Part shown: piece after piece, positions 32,405 through 44,514 of the stretch
Numbering within the stretch: the stretch's first letter is position 1
Layout: every line of letters starts with the position of its first letter
NCBI GenBank assembly: GCA_949825065.1
Contig: OX463859.1
Span: 18,495,220-18,559,219, forward strand
DNA: 64,000 nt
Direction of reading: 5' to 3'
DNA from: Odontocerum albicorne
Taxonomy: Eukaryota; Arthropoda; Insecta; Trichoptera; Odontoceridae
The notes under the pieces: generated by a model
Seen by the model: only the letters and a program-made list of their open reading frames with translations
Databases searched by the model: none
Told to the model about the DNA's origin: nothing
Made by a program: the position numbers and the translations under genes

Positions 32405-33697
32405 CAGGGTCTTTCAATAGGGACGCTCGAAATTTGTTAGGTTATAGTGGCCATTTTGTTAAAGCAACATCTGTCAAATTTGTTGTGAATTGTTCAGTAG
32501 TGTATGGCAAATCACCCATGGAAGGTTATAGTGTTGAATAACGTGTGCAAATAATCAAATTTTATTTTCAAAATCAGTGCTCCGTTCGAGAAACGTTCCG
32601 TACATTACGTAATTTTTATCCTCGCCACAACCGTCCTGCCGAGCCGACTATTCGACGTTTGGTGGCCAAATTCGAGTCAACCGGTTCGATAAATAATCAG
32701 CCAACACCCATATGTCACTGAAACGCAAGGTCTGCTGAAAACATTGCTGCTGTGCTTGAGAGTGTACGGGAAAACCCGAGGCAGTCAATTCCTCATCATT
32801 CACAATAACTTGGCCTTTCTGCAACATCAACTTGCTTAATTTTGCGTCGGGACTTGGGTCTGCACTCGTATAAAATCCAACTGACCCAGGAACTTAAAGT
32901 AAATGACCATAGACAATGCTGTGTCTTCGCTGATTGGGCTCTGGAGCAGTTGGAAGTTGACCCAAATTTCGCTAAAAAATCATATTTAGCGACGAGGCCC
33001 ATTTTTGGATGAATGGATGTGTGAACAAGCAAAATTGTCTTATTTGGGACGATACCAATCCACACGAGATACAACAGCATCAAATGCATCCCGAGAGTCA
33101 CTGTGGTGCAGATTTTGGTCTGTCGGAATCATCGATCCATACTTCTTCCAAAACGAAATTGGCATCACCATAACCGTCAACGGCGAGCGCTACAGATAGA
33201 TGATAAGCAACTTCTTGTGGCCTAAACTGGATGATATGGATACCGACGACATGTGGTTCCAACAGGACGGCGCTACGTGCCACACAGCGCATGCCACGAT
33301 GGACATTTTGCACAAGCGATTTGAGAGCATGGTTATCTCGCGCGGCGGCGACGTGAACTGGCCACCAAGATCGTGCAATTTAACGCCTTTAGACTTCTTT
33401 CTTTGGGGCTATCTTAAATCATAGGTCTATGCGTATAAACCGCAAGCAATTGATGCCCTCAAAGTCAACATAACGAACGCCATCCAGCAAATTCAAACAG
33501 ATTTGTGCGACAGTCATCGAAAATTGGACCTCCCGAATACGTGCCACCAAGCAAAGCCGAGACGGACATTTGAACGAAGTTATATTCCATACTTAATGCC
33601 ATAAAATATTCTTTCAAATAAAAAAAAATGTGGATATCTCACGCACAACTTGTTTTATTTACATTAAAAAATCGAGCGTTCTTATTGAAAGACCCTG
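32405..33697 (+). mobile_element. DD41D (rosa-type) Tc1/mariner-superfamily element
   Basis: 1293-bp element with inverted ends starting CAGGGTCTTTCAATA and matching at 33683-33697; TA at 32403-32404 and 33698-33699. The plus-strand transposase relic has stops and frameshifts but most of its length is readable: an N-terminal FQNQCSVRETFRTLRNFYP-like region about 32570, ENIAAVLESV about 32740, and the catalytic pieces (see the pseudogene entry). D-x41-D spacing places it with the rosa group rather than classic mariner (D34D). Confidence 0.85.
32509..33600 (+). pseudogene. DD41D transposase pseudogene
   Basis: Readable blocks: a possible start MANHPWKV (about 32508), a paired-like N-terminal domain, then SDEAHFW-like residues (about 32990, first Asp). 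After that come WFQQDGATCHTAHATMDIL (second Asp, about 33270) and WPPRSCNLTPLDFFLWGYLK (third Asp, about 33400), with 41 residues between these aspartates. Stops occur early and at 33197 and 33422, with frame changes between blocks. The catalytic half (33005-33424) is the best kept. It is not functional as read. Confidence 0.8.
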
Positions 33698-35159
33698 TAT
33701 ATCAAGTGTAAACCAGGCTGGGACCCATTTTATTTAAAAAATGTACAACACAAACTCTAGCGCTGTTCTTTGTTCAATATGATCTTCAAATTAAGTTAAG
33801 CAGCTCTTAACCATAAGAATTAAAATAAATTAAGAGAACTAAGGTCTAAAAAACCTTAAAAAACAATTTTACAAAAACACAAAATTTCAATAATTCTCAA
33901 TGTTAATATTAAGTGCTTTATTACTTATTTAACAGCACCATTTTGGAACTGAATTTCCTTTTGGTAAATTATTGTTAATGTTACGAGATTTATCTCCAGC
34001 ATAAAACATACATTTTATTTTTTACTAGAATTTAAAATTTAATCATGAAATTTCAATGTTTAACTTGCTTAGTTTATGATCAACTTTTGTATACGTCTTC
34101 AGGGACAAATATTTAAGCCTGACGCTAGAATTTAATACATGAGAAATATTTCAGTAATATAAATCAATTGATGGGGTACAATATTTTGAATATATACATG
34201 TTAATTGGTGAAACTTACGCTTACTACTAACAATTTTTAATTGTAGTTTGATGTGAATTCAAATGCTAATAAAAATTTGAATTAATTTTCATTTACAACA
34301 CAGTAAAATTGCGAATCGAAAAAATATTTACTCTTAGTTAAACTGTCCCACGTGAATTCGAACTGTCAAAAGAATAACATACAAAAGTGTTACTAGTACT
34401 AAAATAAACAGAAGTGCGATACTGGCCCGCCCGTTGTAGTTATGCCTACTGTGTTATTCGTTCGGTTAATAATTTTATGTTTATTTTGTCATTTGGTTTT
34501 TGTTAGTGTCATAGCCGTATTGAAAGTTAGCAATGTTATATTGTGTTATATGTGTATAAGCTATATTTAATTTTTTGCATTCGTCATAGGTATATGTTTT
34601 ATATCTTAACTTGTTTTGATTTAACTATGATGTTCATTGTTTAATAATGCATTAAATTCTAAAATATCTTCCTTGAAAAAAAAATGGTATTATATGATCA
34701 GATATATTACGATCGTGTATGAGATTTAAAAGACATCGGTATCTTTATCATAATTTATTGTAATTTATCTGTTTTAGTTTAAAAATTGAGACTATTAATT
34801 GATCGAACACTACCAGGACGTTCGAAAATTCAGCATTATTAATATTTTAAAAACTGTAAAACTATCCCTTCGGGGAAAATATGCAATCTTTCTCTGTAAA
34901 TTTCTTTAATTAAATTACATTTTAGTTCTTGGAGCTATAAAGGAGCTTTTTAAACATATTCACGTACAATTTATAAAATTCATAATTAAAATATATGGAT
35001 GAGATAAATATTTTTGATGGATCTTCTTTAAAGTTCGTGTCTTTTTCAGAGATTGACCATAATCATGCATATCTTTACCTTAGATATCATAAGATACGTA
35101 TTTTATATGTAAATTTCGTATACCTTGAATTTTCCCTCTGCAGCATCAGTAAAAGGATT
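33698..35159. other. Intergenic AT-rich DNA
   Basis: No gene or repeat recognised over about 1.4 kb. A small GC-richer patch lies at 34410-34460 (ACTGGCCCGCCCGTTG). Confidence 0.4.
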
Positions 35160-36075
35160 GCATTATAAGATTGCTGATTTCAAACGCGGTCGTACAGACA
35201 CAAATGATGCTGAACGCACTGGTCGTCTAAATGAGGCTGTTCATGATGGAAAATCGCAAAGTAAAGTTGCGTGAGATAGCTGACATCCTGAAGATATCAT
35301 TTGGCAGTTTACACTATTTTGCATGAACATGAAAAAGTTTTTTTCGAAATGGGTGCCGCGTTTGCTCACAATGGAACAGAAACAACAACGCATCGATGAT
35401 TCAGAGTGATGTTTGGCACTGTTTACGCGAAATAAACAGGAGTTTTTGTGTCGGTATGTGACAATGGATGAACCTTGGATCCACCACTATACTCCGGAAT
35501 CAAATCGGCAGTCAGCTGAGTTGAGAGCAGCCGGTGAAAGTCGTCCGAAGCGACCAAAAACTCAACAGTCGGCCGGTAAGGTTATGGCCTCCGTATTTTG
35601 AGATGCGCATGGTATAATATTCATCGATCACCTTGAAAAGGAAAAAAAAACATCAATAGCGAATACATGGCGTTATTGGAGCGTTTGAAGGCAGAAATTG
35701 CAAAAAATCGGCCCCATATGAAGAAGAAAAAAGTTCTTTTTCATCAGGATAATGCACCGTGTCACAAGTCGACGGTAACGATGGCCAAATTGCATGAGTT
35801 GAACTTCGAATCGCTTCCGCACCCACCGTATTCTCCAGATTTGGCCCCCAGCGACTATTGGCTGTTCGCAGACCTTAAAAAGATGCTCGAGAAAAAGTGA
35901 TTGCTGTAACTAACGCCTATTTTGAAACCAACGATAAATCGTTCTACACGGCTGGCATACAAAAGCTAGGAAAACGTTGGAATGAATGTATCGCTCTTGA
36001 AGGAGACTATGTTGATGAATAAAGAAGAATTTTGGCAAACAAATGTTGTTTTAGTAGTTAGTCCCGGGACTTATT
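35160..36075 (+). mobile_element. 5'-truncated mariner element
   Basis: Plus-strand transposase relic starting within the N-terminal domain (IADFKRGRTDTNDAERTGR, about 35170). It continues with a WVPRLLTMEQK-like stretch (about 35350), then TMDEPWIHHYTPES (first Asp), FHQDNAPCHKS (second Asp, about 35745) and PPYSPDLAPSDYWLF (third Asp, about 35845), with 34 residues between the last two. Several stops and a frameshift are present. The right end TTAGTCCCGGGACTTAT (about 36058-36075) resembles a mariner terminus. The left end is missing, so it is immobile. Confidence 0.8.
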
Positions 36076-37178
36076 AATCGATGTGTTAGTTGTATATAGT
36101 TAGTTAATGCATAGTCTCCGCCCTGTTACACATATAATAAAATTTTCATATCGCTATATTTGCAGCTGAACTCAAAATATTAGAACTCAAAATTTTGTAT
36201 ATACTCGTATGAATCGAATGTAATATTCCGTAAAAGTTAAACACACCTTATATCAAATAAAGTACGAGTATTTCAAAACATGTAAAATGTGTTTTCAATA
36301 ACATAAAAAACGTTGCGTCAAATACCCTCGACTTTTTTGGAAACTACTCGAACCAACAGTTATTGCAAAAAGTCCATCTTCTTTAGATTTTCTTAATCCA
36401 TTCATTTAAGTGTGTTTTGGAAATTGTTTACATATTTGCAAAAAAAACTTAAGCCACATTTAAGATCTGAGATAATTAAAAATAAGTCCCACCGTTTTGT
36501 ATAAGTTTGTATAGAACAATTTTCATTTGAAATGTATTTAAACCATGAACCACTCAAGGGTCTTGATATTTTATGTTAGAACGTACGAAATTGAATTATA
36601 ATTAAAAAAAAAATGATGGACTGGGCACTTATTAAAAATATAAGTCAAAACAATCCAATCCAAATTTATGTTGGTTACGATAAAATTATTCAATGTGCAT
36701 ATTTAAGATTTTGAGCAATGGTTGGTTACATCTACGGCAATTGAACTCTTCAATGTTACCTGTTAGACTTAGACCATGACATACCTTTAGGCTTGCACCA
36801 CAATACGAAATAAAAATACATTTTATCAGTAATCTTTCGTGACCGCGATGATTGGCAGCCACTTTATCATGTTGCATTTAACATTCTCAAGCACATACTC
36901 GTATGTTAGTTTTGATAGATTAATATGTTCAGTGCTGAAAACACCTATAGGTGTTCATATAAACTTTTGCTGGGTGCTCAAAACGTCTATCGTCGTTCCA
37001 TATCAAATTTTATTATACATAGATGGATTCAAAAACATTTCAGGCCCGAGTGGCCTAACGGTGTTTGTAAGGGTATGTGAAACTGAATTATACCTGCTCC
37101 CAATTTTTTATTTTTTAAGAATTTTTAATACGCGATTTTAAAATACATTATTCAGCAGAAAATGTGTTAAACCAAAAA
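36076..37178. other. Intergenic DNA rich in the TACTCGTA 8-mer
   Basis: No gene. Contains TACTCGTA or its complement at 36202, 36263 and 36896, and a dispersed repeat at about 36926-37010 related to 28994-29150. Confidence 0.4.
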
Positions 37179-37358
37179 TTTTCATGACAAAATCAAAGTT
37201 TCGATGGCAAACTCAATGCTTCGATGGCAAGATCAAAGTTCCGATCGCAAGTTCATAGTTTCGATGGCAATATCTAAGTTCTGATGTCAAACTCAAAGTT
37301 TCGATGCCAATATCTAAGTTCCGGTGGCAAATTCAAAATTTCGATGGCATTATCCATG
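37179..37358 (+). repeat. 20-bp minisatellite, nine units
   Basis: Exact 20-base period from 37179, consensus TTTCGATGGCAAACTCAAAG with one to five differences per unit. The sequence after it (AATCTGCTGCAGCTTTTCGT, about 37380) recurs at about 45935 next to a remnant of the same unit, so the array belongs to a larger dispersed repeat. Confidence 0.9.
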
Positions 37359-38591
37359 TTTCAAGATCATCGACAAATTTAATCTGCTGCAGCTTTTCGT
37401 AAGTCAAATATTTTATTTAATGTTATTTTTGTATCACTTAATAACGCAAAAATAATTGGAAGTATGATATATACAGAAAGGGGTTATAGCCATCGACACT
37501 TTGCGTTTGATATGTCAAGACTGTGTGCTTTTTTTAATGTTTCATTTTAACAACTTTTTTATACAGGTTTATTAAAAATAATTTGCTTAACTGCCTCACA
37601 GGGTGCTACTTGAAACAAAATATAACATTTTAATGAAATGGGAACACAAACTATGAAGCAATCAAGAAGATTTAAATTCAAAAGAAAATCGAAATGCAAT
37701 GTCCAAAATTCATACGAGTATATTGAAAATGTTTAAAGAAAGAAATATAAGACGCCAGAGAAATCGTAGAAGTTGTATGAGAAGGTGTATGGATGTGGAA
37801 GAGGCGAAATATGTGTCTCTAGATAGGAAAGTTTAGCGCTTTATCCTCTCTACCTATCCCAACAGGGAAAGGTCGAGTTGGTATGTACATATGTACATTG
37901 AAAATCATACAGAGTTGAATAAAAAGTAAATATTTTTATTCATAACTAAACACTTAGTGTTTTATTTCAATATTCAATCCATTAAAGGCTTGCAGTGCAA
38001 CAGCTTATACATAATAATAAATCTACAGGATGGCGGACAATCATAGTCGATCACGAGGGATAGCCAATCGTATTGTACCATCGGAACTTTGCGTTCGATC
38101 AGGCAAGACTGCATGCTTGCCAAAGTGCAACATACTCGTATAATAATTCAATACATCTACAGGATGGCGGAAAATCATATCTGATCACGATAAGCCTATC
38201 GTAGTATCGTATCGAAAATATACATATAGAACATATCTAGAAATGGGATTTAGTACAAGCAACACGTGCGGCCAAGTATTGGCCGCCGATAAATCACAGT
38301 TTTATCGTCCCCAGCAGTCGCATTGGATTTAATTATGTAATTTTTCTATAAATTGGCATTTACCCAAGCATCGCAGGACTGCGGGCCGCGACCCGTGCGA
38401 GGAGGGGTGACAAATAACGGACCCGGTAACAAATTAGGGGTCCCTCCGCCATTTACTCTCCCTGCCTCCCTTTATCACTGCCCCGTTCCTATAAATCTGA
38501 AGAGGCGCCATTTTTCCGAGGGAAATTTTCCTGTTTCGGATGATATAACCTAAATATGTACTGCGATGCATAGATATGTTATTTATTTAGA
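37359..38591. other. Intergenic DNA with short duplications
   Basis: CTACAGGATGGCGGA-AATCAT occurs twice (about 38023 and 38157). ATCGGAACTTTGCGTTCGAT (about 38080) resembles ATCGACACTTTGCGTTTGAT at 37493. A GC-rich patch at 38380-38530 contains GGCGCCATTTTTCC. No credible gene. Confidence 0.4.
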
Positions 38592-38760
38592 TGACCTCCG
38601 TGACCTGGCTAGTCTTCCATCTCGGAGTTTTGAGTTCGATTTCCGACGGTACTAATAAAAAGGGTCTCAGTCTGGTTAAAATGTTCGTCTGGTCACGTGG
38701 ACGAGCACACCCAAGATGATATCATAAAAGGTTCTGTCATTAAAATATTACAAGATGGTC
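38592..38760 (+). repeat. SINE family 1-like copy
   Basis: The head GACCTCCGTGACCTGGCTAG and B-box-like TTTTGAGTTCGATTTCC are followed by GGGTCTCAGTCTGG and GTTCGTCTGGTCACGTGGAC. The head matches family 1; the middle resembles the sequence at about 46590 (CCAGTATGGTCAAAGG, GTTCGTCTGGCAAC). Confidence 0.55.
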
Positions 38761-39879
38761 CTTAGACATGAGTGGTGTACGAAAAAGTAGAAAGTAACTT
38801 GAATTAATTATTATTAGTGAAAATATCAAACCAGATTCCTTTCATTTGGTTTTGTTTCAACAGTCAAATAATCTTTTTGATACAAAATATTGTATGTAAA
38901 AGCAACCACAAATAAAATTTAACATTCACATGTAGGCAGTGTTGTACTCGTATAATAAAAAAACTTAATAAGACGAACAACATAACAAAGTACACCTATA
39001 TAATTCAATCAATTCGTTCCAACAAGAAAAACTTCTTCTATTACTCCTGTCTGTAGTTAAAGTCATACAATGCCTACATTGTTTGCCCAATTTGTGCAGT
39101 CTTATCATATGCAAAAGTTGTACAAATAATTAGTTCCAGCCACTTCACTATGGAACAAAACATTTTCTCGAATGGGCTTACAAGAAAAGTGTAACATGAC
39201 AAGACGAGTAAGGGTCGGACTATTGAAATTTATACAACCAGGGACCAGACCAGACCAGAGAATTATACAAAATCTTTAATGATTCTATCTTAGGAAAGTC
39301 ATTACAAAGTCTCAGTATTAAGTCCAGTCTGGCCGATGCCGCAAATGTTATTTTATATTTATGTGGAACAAAGCTTAGCATCTCATTTCATGTGTATTTC
39401 ATAACTATTAAACATAATTAAATTATTGAGGGATTTCGGTGGTGTTTGGTTGTTCTCATTGTCAGTAACTTTTATTGTGTGTATTTGCATTTGGACACAC
39501 ACACACACACACACAATTGGTTTATACGCAAGTACACGAAGCGATGTGCGTATCACATGAACCCTGAAGTACTCGTATACACTCACATTTTGGGTTCCAG
39601 TCCAATTAAATAAGTCGTGAAGAAAATACCAATTCTCTGTAATTACGGAAATAAGAGAATCACCATCACTCCGTCTTATCTACCTTTGACCAATCTGGAA
39701 CACTCATTAATTCAACATTCAATTCGGTCCATTTTTTAATATACGAGTACATCAGTTATGACAAATTCTTCCTTCTTATCCATTTGTAGGCTTCGATCTT
39801 TCCTACATTATTACACGAAATACCTCCTACCTACATACCAATTAATTTATAATATGTTTAATACAGAAAAACTAACAAA
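38761..39879. other. Intergenic DNA with a (CA)n microsatellite
   Basis: No gene. A run of ACACAC lies at about 39496-39514. TACTCGTA or its complement occurs at 38945, 39570 and 39742. Confidence 0.45.
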
Positions 39880-41870
39880 ATATAAAAAAAGGAGATACAT
39901 CTTTCGAAGAAAAAGATAAATGGAGTAGGAGGGAAATCGTATGGGATTTAAGGACGAGGAATACTTTGAGATAAATAATGCTTCTTTAGTTTATTCTTAA
40001 ATATAGATCAGGCTGTAGCACATCTGATTGCGCCAGGTAGATCATTCCGAAGTCGTGCTGAGTGAATTGCAAAGATGATATGTACATTGATGTTTGATGC
40101 GTTGATATACGAGTACAAATAATTTTCCCGTCACCAGATCGGAGGAACAGTCCATGCTCAGAAAGAAAATTGATATATTCATATAGATACTTAAGACAAT
40201 ATGGATTGTTCAACACTAAAGATGGTTGACTAAACGCAGAGATTTCTTCGCTATCTTAATTAAAGTAATTGGAGTCCGGATCATATTTTTTAGGTTAAAA
40301 ATAAACCGAATATAAATATTTTGGAGTCTCGCCATTTTATCCAACAACCCTCACTAGCATCGAGATAACAAACATTCCTATTAAGAACAAAATGAATCTT
40401 TCGACTTTTATTGGCAATATTCTAGTTTGGATAGGGAGGAAATTTCGTAATCTGTTGAGATAATGAAGATATGCGAAGATTTCGAAGAAGATATTTGGTG
40501 ACCTAACTAGAAGATATGATTGCGGTTACTTAAAAATTAATCTACAAGGATTCCCAAATCCTTAATATATTGAGAAGATGGAATCACACAACCGCCAATT
40601 TGAATAGACAAAAGAATCGATTAATTCGTTACTTGAAAGACGACGACTCTCTATAATGATAGTTTGCGATTTTATAGGATATATATAGTAATCAAACAAT
40701 TTTCCCTAGACCACTGTGTGATACCGCTAAGATCGCGATTCATGAGATCCGCAGCAGCAGATACATCACTTGGGCAGAAACTAGTATATAACATATACGT
40801 ACTTGTACAGCACCGGTACAACGACTGTAGAATAGGTGAATGTTTGTCGCTCAATCCTCGGAGATTCCGGCGTGACTTCAATGAGTCTCGGTGAAGAGAA
40901 GAGATTCGTTGTTGGCCGGTGAAACTTTGTAGAAATAAAAGCATAGTGTGACGTTTCAGAAGATGAGAATATATTTTGCGTCCCTTATGTTTAGCCTATC
41001 GCACATCACAAGCACCTCGATCGAACAACTTATGCCGTCAGTGTGCGCTACTCGTAGCTCGACGCTTGTCGCGCGAAGGGGCTGTCCGATCTAGGTAGCG
41101 ATAATGCGAGGACCACACGAAGCGACGTTTTATTACAATACAACAATTTTACAAACCATAATGTTACAGGTGATTCAAAATAAAAATCACTAATCTATGT
41201 GACGCATACTTCCGATACAATATTTGTAGATCATCCGCATACAAGCGGTACTTGTATTTCAGCAGTTGAGTGATTGAATTTACAAAAAATAGAAAAAAAG
41301 ATGGGGGGAAAGTACCCTCCAGTGAGGAATACCTGCAGTCAGAAGCAATTCATTCGATATCTTATTGAACAACTTCATCTCGTACCTGTACCCATGCAAA
41401 TAATTCTTGAACGAATTCAAAACGAGATTTGAGGTTTATAACAGTTTCATGTACCCTAGCATCAACTCAAAACTGATAGTCAAATAAACTGCTGAAATCA
41501 ATCCGAGTAAGAAGTGTAAGCTGTCAGTATTCCTAATTAATGCAGTGGTTTTGGTATGAAGATACTCTGACAGAAATGGGTTCAAGAAATGATTAGTGGA
41601 TAGGTGGTTCATGGGTTGATTATAGACCACTCGTTCAAGAACCTTAAAAACAACGGGAGAAGGGAAATAGGCCGAAAATCTTCAGCGGATGTAGGTTTCA
41701 CAATTTTTGAAAGCTGTGAAATATATGCACCTTTTCATGAATAAGGAAAAATGGCCGTTTTGAGTGAATAGTTGATAATATGCGTTAAGACTGGTCAAAT
41801 TTGATGTTTTATGATAATAACAAACAAATTGAATAATCGATTCCTGAAGATTTCATTATCATTGTCATAG
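39880..41870 (-). pseudogene. Jockey/CR1-like LINE reverse transcriptase relic
   Basis: On the minus strand, across several frames, the order is correct for a non-LTR RT. AEDFRPISLLPVVFKVLERV is at about 41690-41640. A TTALI..TDSLHFLL-like stretch follows, then a GVLSPHLFF-like box (about 41320). RLYADDLQILYRKYAS is the catalytic YADD (about 41240), followed by AAADLMNRDLSGITQWSREN (about 40740) and a VIPSSQYIKDLGILVD-like stretch (about 40590). A C-terminal HSARLRNDLP with FKNKLKKHYLS follows at about 40050. No endonuclease is seen upstream. Stops and frameshifts are frequent. About 2 kb of sequence that would otherwise look empty is explained by this relic. Confidence 0.75.
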
Positions 41871-42287
41871 TAATTCTAAAAATATTCCATTTTTCTTCAA
41901 TATGTTTCTCCGTCACTTCCAACGTCTTGTCCTTTCCCGTCTTCCTTATCCTTTCCCAGCCTTTGATGACATTTGCTAATATTTTGTTTTAATGCTTTAA
42001 GCAGGTTTATTTTTTTTAACTTTCACTTAGTAATTGGCATACATTTGCTTAACTCTTGTCTGGTTAGTTGGAATATATTGACGTATGGTAATATACTCGT
42101 CATTTGTATAGTTTACAATAAAATGTCTTAATAAATACATTTACCAAGTTAAGACTAAGGTAAGATTTTCGGTAGTGTTAGTACTCTGGTCAGCTGAGTA
42201 GTAGTTGGTGCAGTTCACATAAATCGCGATCCTTTATTATGAGGAAGCGACTAGGAAGAATGGGAAACTCAGAGTGGGGGCCTTTTA
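41871..42287. other. Intergenic DNA
   Basis: Nothing recognised; it may include more of the LINE 5' part, which I cannot read. Confidence 0.3.
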
Positions 42288-42660
42288 TGGAATCATCGGA
42301 ATCGAATTTGAAACCTAACGGGGAAATATAAATGTTCTACTAGCAATGTCACGGCTGTTTTTTGGAACCATCGGAATCGAATATGGAACCAATGGAATCG
42401 AATTTGAAACCATTGGAATCGAATTTGAAGCCTCTTGGGGAAAGACAATTTACGACAAATTAACAAAGACAAATTAAGTTTTACCATGTCACAGCGGTTT
42501 TTTGGAACCATCGGAATCGAATATGAAACCATCGGAATCGAGTTTGAAACCATCGGAATCGAATATGAAATGATTGGAATCGAAATTGAAACCATCGTAA
42601 TCAAATTTGAAACTTCTTGGTGAAATATAAATGTTTTACCATTAATGTCACAGCGGTCGT
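42288..42660 (+). repeat. 21-bp units in a higher-order tandem repeat
   Basis: Basic unit ACCATCGGAATCGAATTTGA plus one base (21 bp), in runs of one, three and five. The runs are separated by a spacer (GGGGAAATATAAATGTT, then ATGTCACAGCGGTTTTTTGG) that is itself repeated, so the array has two levels. Because 21 is divisible by three it creates an open frame (42435-42623) with repeated IGIEYET; this is unlikely to be a gene. Confidence 0.85.
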
Positions 42661-43619
42661 AAATGAAAATAAAATAAACGGTCAATTTGTCTATAATTAA
42701 TAGTATTTTAGTATTTTTTTACAGCACTTCTCTTTCTCGATTTACAAATGCACGTCTTTAAAACGCCGTTCCTAAGATGGAAATTAATTTTCATACAAAT
42801 ACTGGCAAAGATGGCGACTGAATTTTAGGACACAGAGAGTGGAGAGAGCCGAGCATCCAACGTTAAAATACTTCGCGCGATGACTTCATCTGATACGGTG
42901 TATTATTTGCGTATCTCTAAAGATTCCTACTAACATAAGCCATTTCAACATCAGACTATTTGCCCAACTATGGCCGTTTTTGGTAGATTAAAAAAGAATA
43001 ATAACGAATGATGTATGCGGCAAAAATATCACTTACGAGTAAATTGGGGTTTCCTTAATAAAACTTTGTCGAAATTAAGATAAGTCTAAACTCAGATTAC
43101 ACGGTTACCATAGTTGATATTTCATAAAAAAATTAACGAAATTATTAGGCTTAAAGCAATTTGTAAATAAATAACTTTAAAAACATTTAATGCTCATGCT
43201 TTTCAATGCTCTAATATAACATCATAATGAGTCATGATTATCTATGAATGAATTTCAACGTAGCACTATGGTCCAAAAGTTACCGACCTGAACAAGCAAG
43301 AGGGTGTATGGACAAATACAATGCTTACCGTATAGACAGACAATGTTACAGTTAAACCGACTATCCTCAGTAGTATAGTATGTTAGAGCCGACAAAAGAT
43401 GTGTTGTTTTGTTATATTCTGAAATGCGTAAAACATTTCGCGTAGTTAATATATCAAGTTTCTTTCAAAATAAGGGAAAAACCCGATAGGAAATAAACGA
43501 AGTTCAGATGCTGTCTACAGAGAACCTTCTTCTTCATATTCCAGAGGGAAATATTGAGCTAAACAGTTTCATTTAGGCAGATAATTGGTTGATGTTGACC
43601 CTTGTCAAGACTGACCAGC
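42661..43619. other. Intergenic DNA
   Basis: No gene recognised. A fragment at 43232-43255 (GATTATCTATGAATGAATTT) matches the tandem repeat at 44515-44860. TACGAGTA occurs at 43034. Confidence 0.4.
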
Positions 43620-44010
43620 AGAAACAATTACTCTAGAAACCATCAAATAAGCGTTAGAGCAAGTATTATAAGATAACAGAAGATCAAAATAAAAGTAGCA
43701 AGATGTAGACTTTCCAAAACGAAAGTGTTTCGAATTCTACATGATTATCTTGTCATGAATAAGGTGAGCGCAAGATGGATGCCAAAACTCTTAAGTGCTG
43801 TCCAAAAGCAACAGCGTTTTGAATTGAACAGTTAAATTTTAATGCTTTGCAAAGGGTAAGAAATAAATAATCGATTCAATTGTCACGGGAAGTTACCACT
43901 ATGTTTTAGTGCCATGATCTTCTGTCGAAAAGGGACTCGATGGAGTGGCATCGTCCCAGATCACCACGACCCAAAAAAAGACAAGGTGACACAAACCTAA
44001 AAAAATATGG
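43620..44010 (+). pseudogene. mariner transposase relic
   Basis: Across frames: NKVSARWMPKLLSAVQKQQR (about 43760), matching the KVSARWVPRLLT-EQK linker of mariner transposases, then DSMEWHRPRSPRPKK (about 43935), matching the segment after the first catalytic Asp. No ends are visible. Confidence 0.5.
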
Positions 44011-44099
44011 CATCAATATTTTAGGGATTGTCAGGAAATTCTACTAATTGACTTCATAGAAAAAAACACTATGGTTACTGGCGAGTATCATGTGTCGTG

Positions 44100-44280
44100 A
44101 ATATGCAAATTAAAGGATGCCATAAAAATAAAATGTCAAGGAAAGCCGTCACGAAGCGTGAGATTTGTGCAAAACATTGCTCAAGTGCACATTTCTGTTG
44201 TAAAGACTGCCATTCAACATTGGTTTCCAAGAATCGAATCATTCACAAGGTCAACACTTGACTTTTTATTTTCAAAACTG
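44100..44280 (+). pseudogene. Possible transposase N-terminal relic
   Basis: One frame reads SVRFVQNIAQVHISVVKTAI (about 44160), resembling the SIRT-ENIAAV region of DD41D-type transposases such as that at 32740. Short and isolated. Confidence 0.25.
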
Positions 44281-44514
44281 ATCTCCTTTTGTGTGTGTGT
44301 TTTTTTTTAAAAAAGAACGAAGAAGTGATTTTTGCAGTTCACCATTTTATGGGCAAACATAAGAATATTTTTCAATGGTATTGAAAAATTAACTTACCGT
44401 TCTAAAAATGAACGACAGAGGGACTATATTCGAAAATACAATTTTTCCTTGAGCCGGAAACTTTTGGACATACTAAGTATCTGTGATTGATTTTGGTTTG
44501 GAAAAAAACTCAAG

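Noticed and set aside
37179..37358. CRISPR-like direct repeats
   Set aside because: A continuous 20-bp tandem array without spacers, in animal DNA.
42435..42623. Repetitive IGIEYET-type open frame
   Set aside because: Produced by a 21-bp tandem repeat that cannot break frame; no supporting gene structure.
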